From the NCBI RefSeq assembly GCF_003144405.1, contig NZ_PENW01000015.1, forward strand, positions 186,001 to 250,000: 64,000 bases of DNA. Direction: 5' to 3'. The stretch is from Proteus cibi (GTDB lineage Bacteria; Pseudomonadota; Gammaproteobacteria; Enterobacterales; Enterobacteriaceae). Shown here in pieces: positions 57,684 to 64,000 of the stretch. Both the position numbers and the translations under genes were made by a program. Numbering within the stretch: the stretch's first letter is position 1; the number at the start of each line of letters is the position of its first letter. The notes beneath the pieces are model-generated. The model had not been told where the DNA came from and did no database searches. It worked only from the letters and a program-made list of their open reading frames with translations.

Positions 57684-58514
57684 TTATTTCAAATAAAAAT
57701 CCCCACTAAAAAAAGCGTCTGATTTTGCAATACTGAGCTGACGATACTTATTTAAAAAATCATAAAACTGCTGATTAATCAATGGATCATCAAGGGCGTT
57801 AGCATCAAAAATAGAGGTAATAGTGGTGTATTCTAAAGAGAGGGTAATTTTACGACCGATACAACTGGCGAGTAGCATTTTTGCTGATTGATAAGAAAAA
57901 CGTAGGCTCAAAATTTTCAGCTTTGGAACAAAAATAAGATGATTATTATGATTGAGTATTTCCGTGATCCCCGCAATCGTTATTGTTTGATAACTGTCTA
58001 ATGATTTTCGTAAGCCAACTTCTATTTTTTGTCCTTGGGTACGTAAAAAATCAATAAATTCTCCAAGTGCTGGAGAGGTGGCTTTGATTGCTGCTCCTAG
58101 TAACAATTGAATAAATGCTTGAGCAACAGAAAAATCAAAGGTTTGCTTATGAAGCTTTTTTGTTTCGATTTTATTTTGCCCCAGAAGTGGTAAATGGTTC
58201 AGAGTATCTAACCAATGTTCGGGGCGATAATAGGCTCCAGTATCCTCTTTTTTTAATGCAGCCAGATGGTTTGCCATAATAGAAATGAGTCCAATTTGAA
58301 TATTTTTAAGTTGTGACATTTTTTCTATTTCGGATGGTTCAAAAGGCTTTGGTGAGGCAATGATAAATTGCACTAAACCTTCTGTATCTTTTATATTTTG
58401 AGAATGTAATGCATTCATCGATAACGTTTGCGGAAAAGGCGGGGTAATAGGTTCCGAAAAATATCGATCGGCATTCATAATATTTCTGAGTAAATCAGAT
58501 TGTTTATTATTCAT
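57684..58514 (-). CDS. Hypothetical protein, 276 residues, single cysteine
   Basis: No signal peptide. Mixed alpha/beta composition with a hydrophobic centre SVAQAFIQLLLGAAIKATSPALG (written here as SVAQAFIQLLLG and AAIKATSPALG; about 129-151) and a C-terminal half with several strands. The only cysteine, Cys218, is in MLLASCIGRKITLS. I do not recognise it with certainty; the layout recalls the Evf-type palmitoylated virulence proteins of Pectobacterium (about 280 residues, acylated central Cys), but that is conjecture. It sits between cysB and acnA, which are close neighbours elsewhere. Confidence 0.65.
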   Translation of the reverse strand: MNNKQSDLLRNIMNADRYFSEPITPPFPQTLSMNALHSQNIKDTEGLVQFIIASPKPFEPSEIEKMSQLKNIQIGLISIMANHLAALKKEDTGAYYRPEHWLDTLNHLPLLGQNKIETKKLHKQTFDFSVAQAFIQLLLGAAIKATSPALGEFIDFLRTQGQKIEVGLRKSLDSYQTITIAGITEILNHNNHLIFVPKLKILSLRFSYQSAKMLLASCIGRKITLSLEYTTITSIFDANALDDPLINQQFYDFLNKYRQLSIAKSDAFFSGDFYLK

Positions 58515-58733
58515 AAATATTATCCTTACACAGTGATAGCTCCTTTATTAAAGCTTAGTTAAGTGAAAATCTAGAGACTAAAATTTATTAACATCATGAC
58601 AGACATAACATTGTGTTAACAAATTGTGTGGTCTTTAAGCGAAATTCAACGTTATATGATATGTTTAATAAATAACCTTACCTATTTTGATAGTTTAAAC
58701 ATGCTGTCAGTATAAAAATAAGAAGGAGAAGCT

Positions 58734-61406
58734 ATGTCGTTACGTTTGAAAAAAGAGAGCCATTCCAAGCTATTAGTCGGATCTCAAGAATATGAGTACT
58801 ACCGTCTTTCAGAAGTTGCCCGTCAATTCGGCGATATTACCCGTCTTCCTAAATCTCTGAAGGTGTTACTAGAAAACTTAGTGCGTTATCTCGACAATGA
58901 TACGGTTGTTGATGAGGATATTAAGGCACTTGTTGAGTGGCAAAAAACAGCACATGCATCACGAGAAATTGCGTATCGACCGGCAAGGGTACTTATGCAA
59001 GATTTCACCGGTGTGCCTGCTGTTGTTGATTTAGCCGCTATGCGTGAAGCAGTGAAATCTTTGGGTGGGCAAGTAGATAAAGTTAATCCACTATCACCCG
59101 TTGATTTAGTTATCGACCACTCTGTTATGGTGGATGAATATGCCAGTAAAAATGCGTTCGCTGAAAACGTAGAAATTGAAATGGAACGTAACTATGAACG
59201 CTATCTTTTCTTACGTTGGGGACAGCAATCCTTTGAGCGCTTTCGTGTCGTGCCACCGGGGACAGGAATTTGCCATCAGGTAAACCTTGAGTACTTAGGC
59301 AAAGCTATTTGGTCTGAAGTGCAAAATGGGCATCATGTGGCTTACCCTGATACTTTAGTTGGTACGGATTCTCATACTACCATGATCAATGGTCTTGGCG
59401 TTTTAGGTTGGGGAGTCGGAGGGATTGAAGCAGAAGCTGCAATGTTAGGTCAACCTATCTCCATGCTCATTCCAGATGTTGTTGGCTTTAAACTGACAGG
59501 AAAATTACGTGAAGGGATCACCGCGACTGATCTGGTATTAACTGTCACACAGATGTTACGTGCTCATGGTGTTGTAGGTAAATTTGTGGAGTTTTATGGC
59601 GATGGTTTAGCATCATTACCTTTAGCCGATCGTGCAACAATAGCGAATATGTCGCCAGAGTATGGCGCGACTTGCGGATTCTTTCCAATAGATGATATCA
59701 CGCTTGATTATCTGCGTTTAACAGGACGTGAAGAGCAAGAGATTGCACTTGTTGAAGCGTATAGTAAAGAGCAAGGTCTATGGAGACACGCTGGTGATGA
59801 ACCGATCTTTACGTCAACATTATCGCTAGATATGGGAACCGTTGAAGCGAGCCTTGCAGGTCCCAAACGCCCTCAAGATAGAGTTAATTTATCGAGCGTA
59901 CCTAAGGCATTTAAAGCCGCAGTCGATCTTGAAACCAATAAGAAACCACAGGTGCAATTTCCTCAAGTAAAAATTGATGATTATCCTGCTTTTGAGTTAA
60001 CCGATGGTGCTGTCGTTATTGCCGCAATTACATCATGTACCAACACCTCAAATCCTAATGTCTTAATGGCAGCCGGATTACTGGCTAAAAATGCGGTAGA
60101 AAAAGGATTACAGCGTAAACCTTGGGTTAAGTCTTCTTTGGCTCCGGGCTCTAAAGTGGTTACCGATTATCTTAATCTAGCAGGATTAACTCCTTATCTT
60201 GATGAATTAGGATTTAATCTTGTGGGATATGGTTGTACAACATGTATTGGCAACTCAGGGCCTTTATTAGCACCGATTGAAAGCGCAATTAAGGATAATG
60301 ATTTAACTATTGCGGCTGTGCTTTCTGGTAACCGTAATTTTGAAGGTCGAATTCATCCTTTAGTGAAAACTAACTGGTTAGCATCGCCCCCTTTAGTGGT
60401 TGCTTATGCCTTATCAGGCAATATGAATATCGATCTTACTAAAGAGCCATTAGGTAAAGATAAACAGGGTGATCCTGTTTATTTAAAAGATATTTGGCCT
60501 GACAGTAAAGCGATTGCAGATGCTGTCGAAAAAGTGAAGACAGAGATGTTTCATAAAGAGTACTCCGCCGTATTTGAAGGTGATGAGACATGGAAATCAC
60601 TGCAAACACAAGATACGCCGGTTTATGATTGGCAACCAGATTCTACTTATATTCGACATCCCCCTTTCTTTGAAGGAATGTCAAAAACGCCAGCTCCGAT
60701 TAAAGATATTCATCAAGCCAGTATTTTAGCTATTTTAGGTGATTCAGTGACCACGGATCATATTTCACCGGCAGGTAATATTAAGGCGGATAGTCCTGCT
60801 GGGCGCTATTTGCGGGCACATGGTGTCGAGCCAAAAGAGTTTAACTCTTATGGCTCAAGACGAGGCAATCATGAAGTCATGATGCGAGGTACATTTGCCA
60901 ATATTCGTATTCGTAACGAAATGGTACCAGGGATAGAAGGTGGTTTTACCAAGCATATTCCAACGGGTGAAACACTGGCGATTTATGATGCTTCAATGCG
61001 TTATCAGCAAGAAAATACGCCACTGGTGATTATTGCGGGTAGTGAATATGGTTCAGGCTCTAGCCGAGATTGGGCAGCGAAAGGAACGCGTTTATTAGGC
61101 GTGCGAGCTGTTATCGCAGGTTCTTTTGAGCGTATTCACCGTTCTAACTTAATCGGTATGGGCGTTTTACCGCTAGAATTCCCAGAAGGTGTTACACGCC
61201 AAACATTAGGTTTAAAAGGTGATGAGAAAATTGAGATCACAGGACTTAATGCATTAATACCGAGCCAAGATGTCGCGGTAAATATTACTTTTGCAGATAA
61301 TCGCACGGAAACTATTATGGCACGTTGCCGTATTGATACCCAAACTGAATTAGCCTATTTCCAACATGGTGGCATATTGCATTATGTTATTCGTAATATG
61401 CTGTAA
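58734..61406 (+). CDS. acnA: Aconitate hydratase A
   Basis: Iron-sulfur enzyme of the citrate cycle, the more stress-stable form. 890 residues, E. coli 891. Cluster ligands: the Cys in ITSCTNTSNP and the pair in YGCTTCIGNSG. Other active-site blocks are VGTDSHTTMINGLGVLGWGVGG and the swivel domain's EYGSGSSRDWAAKG. The mRNA half of the enzyme family also acts as an RNA-binding iron sensor; RyhB in this window targets related functions in E. coli. GGAG site upstream, terminator downstream. Confidence 0.98.
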   Translation: MSLRLKKESHSKLLVGSQEYEYYRLSEVARQFGDITRLPKSLKVLLENLVRYLDNDTVVDEDIKALVEWQKTAHASREIAYRPARVLMQDFTGVPAVVDLAAMREAVKSLGGQVDKVNPLSPVDLVIDHSVMVDEYASKNAFAENVEIEMERNYERYLFLRWGQQSFERFRVVPPGTGICHQVNLEYLGKAIWSEVQNGHHVAYPDTLVGTDSHTTMINGLGVLGWGVGGIEAEAAMLGQPISMLIPDVVGFKLTGKLREGITATDLVLTVTQMLRAHGVVGKFVEFYGDGLASLPLADRATIANMSPEYGATCGFFPIDDITLDYLRLTGREEQEIALVEAYSKEQGLWRHAGDEPIFTSTLSLDMGTVEASLAGPKRPQDRVNLSSVPKAFKAAVDLETNKKPQVQFPQVKIDDYPAFELTDGAVVIAAITSCTNTSNPNVLMAAGLLAKNAVEKGLQRKPWVKSSLAPGSKVVTDYLNLAGLTPYLDELGFNLVGYGCTTCIGNSGPLLAPIESAIKDNDLTIAAVLSGNRNFEGRIHPLVKTNWLASPPLVVAYALSGNMNIDLTKEPLGKDKQGDPVYLKDIWPDSKAIADAVEKVKTEMFHKEYSAVFEGDETWKSLQTQDTPVYDWQPDSTYIRHPPFFEGMSKTPAPIKDIHQASILAILGDSVTTDHISPAGNIKADSPAGRYLRAHGVEPKEFNSYGSRRGNHEVMMRGTFANIRIRNEMVPGIEGGFTKHIPTGETLAIYDASMRYQQENTPLVIIAGSEYGSGSSRDWAAKGTRLLGVRAVIAGSFERIHRSNLIGMGVLPLEFPEGVTRQTLGLKGDEKIEITGLNALIPSQDVAVNITFADNRTETIMARCRIDTQTELAYFQHGGILHYVIRNML

Positions 61407-61436
61407 TTCAGTCTAGTTGTGATAAATAATCAAACG

Positions 61437-61467
61437 CGCCCCATTATAAATGTAATGGGGCGTTTTT
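61437..61467 (+). terminator. acnA terminator
   Basis: CGCCCCATTA (61437-61446) pairs with TAATGGGGCG (61453-61462), then five Ts. It may also end the convergent nlpA transcript. Confidence 0.88.
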
Positions 61468-61485
61468 ATCTTCTTATAATAGCCA

Positions 61486-62301
61486 TTACCAGCCTTGTAT
61501 GGCGCCACCGTTAAAAATGGTTTCGGCAGCTGCGGCAACTTCGAGAGATTGATACGCTTTAATAAAATCCCGTACATTATCAGCGTCTTTATTGTCTTCT
61601 CTTGTCACAATAATATTGGTGTAAGGAGAGTTTTTATCTTCAATAAAAATACTGTCTTTGGTCGGAGATAAATTTATTTGTTGGATATAAGTTGTACTGA
61701 TAATAGCGACAGTCACTTTGGGATCGTTTAAAACCCGTGGTAATTGTGCACCTTCTAGCTCCATAATTTTTAATTTAAGTGGATTATCAATAATATCGAT
61801 AGCAGTAGGTAATAAACCACTATTGGGCTTTAATGTGAGCAGTTTCTCTTTATCTAATAACAGTAAGGCACGACCTAAGTTGGTGGGATCATTAGGGACG
61901 GCAATGGTATCGCCAGTTTTTAACTCAGAAGGGTGCTTAATTTTTGTTGAATAACCCGCCATAGGAAAAACAAATGTATTGCCCACAGCCACTAAATTGT
62001 AACCACGAGATTGATTATCTTGGGCAAGAAAAGGGCGATGTTGAAAAACATTGGCATCAAGCTCTTTGTTTGCAGTGGGATCATTCGGTAACAAAGAACC
62101 ACTGAAACTCACCAATTCCACCTCTAAGCCATATTGTTCTTTTGCGACTTTTTTGGCGATTTCAGCCACATCTTGTTCCGCGCCATTAATCACCCCAACC
62201 TTGATTGAATAGTTGTTTTTATCGCTATTATCACAACCTGTTAATAATGCTCCTACTAATAATAGAGCACTAAAAACCCTACCAGAAAAATGTAATGGCA
62301 T
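61486..62301 (-). CDS. nlpA: NlpA lipoprotein (MetQ-type binding protein)
   Basis: Inner-membrane lipoprotein 28 family, 271 residues. Signal MPLHFSGRVFSALLLVGALL-TGC, lipidated Cys23. The ATG at 62301 has AGGAA six bases upstream; the adjacent ATG at 62304 is closer. Blocks KVGVINGAEQDVAEIAKK, FVFPMAGYSTKIK and AAETIFNGGAIQGW match E. coli NlpA better than MetQ. NlpA can bind methionine and supports uptake with MetNI. No metN/metI genes are beside it. Confidence 0.92.
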   Translation of the reverse strand: MPLHFSGRVFSALLLVGALLTGCDNSDKNNYSIKVGVINGAEQDVAEIAKKVAKEQYGLEVELVSFSGSLLPNDPTANKELDANVFQHRPFLAQDNQSRGYNLVAVGNTFVFPMAGYSTKIKHPSELKTGDTIAVPNDPTNLGRALLLLDKEKLLTLKPNSGLLPTAIDIIDNPLKLKIMELEGAQLPRVLNDPKVTVAIISTTYIQQINLSPTKDSIFIEDKNSPYTNIIVTREDNKDADNVRDFIKAYQSLEVAAAAETIFNGGAIQGW

Positions 62302-62484
62302 CATGTATTCCTATAAAATTTTATTTATTAATAAATAACTTAGGAACCGATAAAGAGTCAATGAAATCGCATATGACAAATTTTCACATGATATAATTTA
62401 ATGATCAAAAAGATGTAAAATAAGATACAAGAAAAGGAAAATAGATAAAGAGTGAATTTATAACGTAATAGAATAAAAGGAATA

Positions 62485-62517
62485 AATAAAAAATCCGAGC
62501 CATACAGGCTCGGATTT
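62485..62517 (-). terminator. ribA terminator
   Basis: AAATCCGAGCC (62491-62501) pairs perfectly with GGCTCGGATTT (62507-62517); the minus strand continues with Ts. Confidence 0.88.
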
Positions 62518-62547
62518 GAAAATAATTAATACTGTGCAGTGACTTTA

Positions 62548-63147
62548 TTATTGCGCTTTCTTAAATAAAAGATGACCCATTTTATCGGCTTTAGTATCAA
62601 GATAATGGGCATTACTTGGATTACGTCCGACAATCAAAGGAACTCGTTCAATAACATTAATTCCCGCGGCTTTCATGATTTCAATTTTCTTCGGATTATT
62701 GGTTAATAATCGAACTTCATGAACACCTAATAGGTTATACATATCAGCACAAAGGGTAAAATCGCGTTCGTCAGCTTTAAAACCTAACTCGAGGTTTGCT
62801 TCAACGGTATCTAATCCTTTATCTTGTAATGCATAAGCACGTATTTTATTTAGTAATCCAATATTTCGGCCTTCTTGACGATGATAAAGTAATACGCCAC
62901 GACCTGTTTTGCTTATTTGTGAAAGTGCAGCTTCAAGTTGGAAACCACAATCACAACGTAGGCTAAATAAAGCATCACCCGTTAAGCATTCTGAATGAAT
63001 ACGAGATAATACAGGCTCTGAGCCTGAAATATCGCCATAAACAAGGGCGACATGATCTTTTCCTGTTGCGATTTCTTCAAAACCCACCATTAAAAACTCG
63101 CCGAAAGGAGTAGGTAGTTTTGCTTCTGCGATACGTCTTAATTTCAT
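62548..63147 (-). CDS. ribA: GTP cyclohydrolase II
   Basis: First committed step of riboflavin synthesis: converts GTP to the diaminopyrimidine intermediate, formate and pyrophosphate. 199 residues. Zinc ligands Cys54, Cys65 and Cys67 ([18 protein letters not shown]); the catalytic [15 protein letters not shown] block and LLTNNPKKI are intact. Monofunctional, without a RibB domain. Conserved ribA-pgpB divergent arrangement. Confidence 0.98.
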   Translation of the reverse strand: MKLRRIAEAKLPTPFGEFLMVGFEEIATGKDHVALVYGDISGSEPVLSRIHSECLTGDALFSLRCDCGFQLEAALSQISKTGRGVLLYHRQEGRNIGLLNKIRAYALQDKGLDTVEANLELGFKADERDFTLCADMYNLLGVHEVRLLTNNPKKIEIMKAAGINVIERVPLIVGRNPSNAHYLDTKADKMGHLLFKKAQ

Positions 63148-63413
63148 TATTTTTGACTCATAATTTCAGGTGAAACTCTCGTTCAAGATTATACACTTTA
63201 TAACGAGAACAAAGAGCAATAAAACACTGAAATGCTTCCATGTCTGATAGGCAAGGAAATGGGATAACACACACTTATAAATTCACACCACTACAAATTA
63301 TCAGATTTTGTATCATCTTGCATAATGATTTATTGCTAAACGTGTATCGTTTATACTGATCATCTTTAGCCGTGTTCGAAAGATAATATTGGTATTTAAG
63401 ACGAGGCAATATA

Positions 63414-64000
63414 TTGAATAAGCAAATAACAAAGTTGATTCTATTAGGTAGTATGTTGCTCTTAATCATACCAAGTGCTGTGTTGATATTGGGTTGGAAA
63501 TGGCAGCCTACCGATCATCCTTTAGGCGGTATAAGTACATTATGGATAGCAGATAGTGCAGCAAAACCTTGGGGCATTGTGACTATTGTTGTGTTGTTAA
63601 CGTTGCTCTGTATCGTTTTGAAACTAAAACGTAACCATTTCATTCAATTAGCTGTAATAATTATTGCTACATTATCTATTGGTCAATTCATTAAGGTTGC
63701 GGTTAAAAACACCGTAAAGGAGCCTCGACCTTATGTTGTTTGGGTGAGTGAGAATTTGCACATCAGTGCTGAGGATTTTTATCAAATATCACGATCTGAG
63801 CGAGAACAATTGCTGCAAAAAGGGTTAGCTAACTCACCGATTATCCCTGAATGGCAACTTAAACATTGGAAAGCTGAAACGGGTTATGCTTTTCCGTCCG
63901 GTCATAGTTTGTTTTCAGCCACGCTCGCATTATTTGTTTTTGCCCTTTTTATGTTGCGTCGTCATTATTTTTTAGCGTCACTCGGGTTATTATGGGGGAT
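63414..64000 (+). CDS. pgpB: Phosphatidylglycerophosphatase B (5' part, cut by window end)
   Basis: Type 2 phosphatidic-acid phosphatase of the inner membrane; removes phosphate from phosphatidylglycerophosphate, undecaprenyl pyrophosphate and others. About 195 codons are present, starting at TTG 63414 with a GAGG seven bases upstream; there is no ATG nearby. Motif one is KVAVKNTVKEPRP and motif two is FPSGHSLFSA, both complete; the third, His-containing, lies outside the window. Similar to E. coli PgpB over the whole visible part. Confidence 0.92.
   Translation, partial: MNKQITKLILLGSMLLLIIPSAVLILGWKWQPTDHPLGGISTLWIADSAAKPWGIVTIVVLLTLLCIVLKLKRNHFIQLAVIIIATLSIGQFIKVAVKNTVKEPRPYVVWVSENLHISAEDFYQISRSEREQLLQKGLANSPIIPEWQLKHWKAETGYAFPSGHSLFSATLALFVFALFMLRRHYFLASLGLLWG

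Noticed and set aside
63275-63469. 64-codon minus-strand ORF between ribA and pgpB
   Set aside because: Overlaps the pgpB start on the opposite strand and lacks a ribosome binding site; the region is the divergent promoter.

Overview
The window is about 64 kb of chromosome from an AT-rich enterobacterium of the order Enterobacterales, almost certainly Proteus or a close relative. From memory, the truncated glutathione S-transferase at the left edge is nearly identical to the Proteus mirabilis B1-1 enzyme, with a few substitutions, so a sister species of P. mirabilis is plausible. Most of the gene order is the conserved fabI / sap / psp / tyrR / tpx and tonB / yciABC / ompW / trp / topA / cysB / acnA / ribA backbone. 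I see no prophage, insertion sequence, tRNA, rRNA or CRISPR array.

Layout. 1-7.9 kb: glutathione transferase, a DUF3592 membrane protein, enoyl-ACP reductase fabI and the translationally coupled sapABCDF transporter operon, all on the minus strand. 7.9-13.5 kb: a RyhB-type small RNA under a Fur box, then the divergent pspF / pspABC envelope-stress regulon with its sigma-54 promoter, then pspD-ycjX-ycjF. 14-18.6 kb: a small unknown gene, tyrR, tpx and mppA. 19-28.6 kb: accessory-looking AT-rich DNA with three Ail/OmpX-type outer-membrane barrels (two in tandem), small lipoproteins, zntB, an FnrS-type small RNA under an FNR box, ttcA, leuE, a frameshifted monooxygenase pseudogene, a GNAT enzyme and an AhpD-like protein behind a near-perfect LexA box. 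28.6-38.3 kb: yciU, cls, yciY, tonB, yciA, yciB, a SulP transporter, yciC, ompW, and a 630-base gap with two NsrR-like palindromes, then a BON lipoprotein. 38.5-45.4 kb: the complete trp operon with leader peptide and attenuator; trpG and trpD are separate, trpC and trpF are fused. 45.4-64 kb: rnm, yciO, rluB, an unknown lipoprotein, cobO/btuR, yciK, sohB, yciN, topA, sodC, cysB, an unknown single-cysteine protein, acnA, nlpA, ribA and the start of pgpB.

Themes. Envelope maintenance dominates: Sap, Psp, cardiolipin synthase, YciB, TonB, OmpW, the Ail-like barrels and PgpB. The sequence also shows several stress and nutrient regulatory nodes: Fur with RyhB, Fur at tonB, FNR with FnrS, FNR at ompW, PspF with sigma-54, TrpR plus attenuation, LexA at the AhpD-like gene, and a possible NsrR pair with no known gene. 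The most interesting new points are the LexA-box/AhpD-like gene, the geneless NsrR pair, the position of RyhB between sapA and pspF, and several orphan terminators that could end undescribed small RNAs. All assignments come from reading motifs and recalled family sequences; no database search was run.
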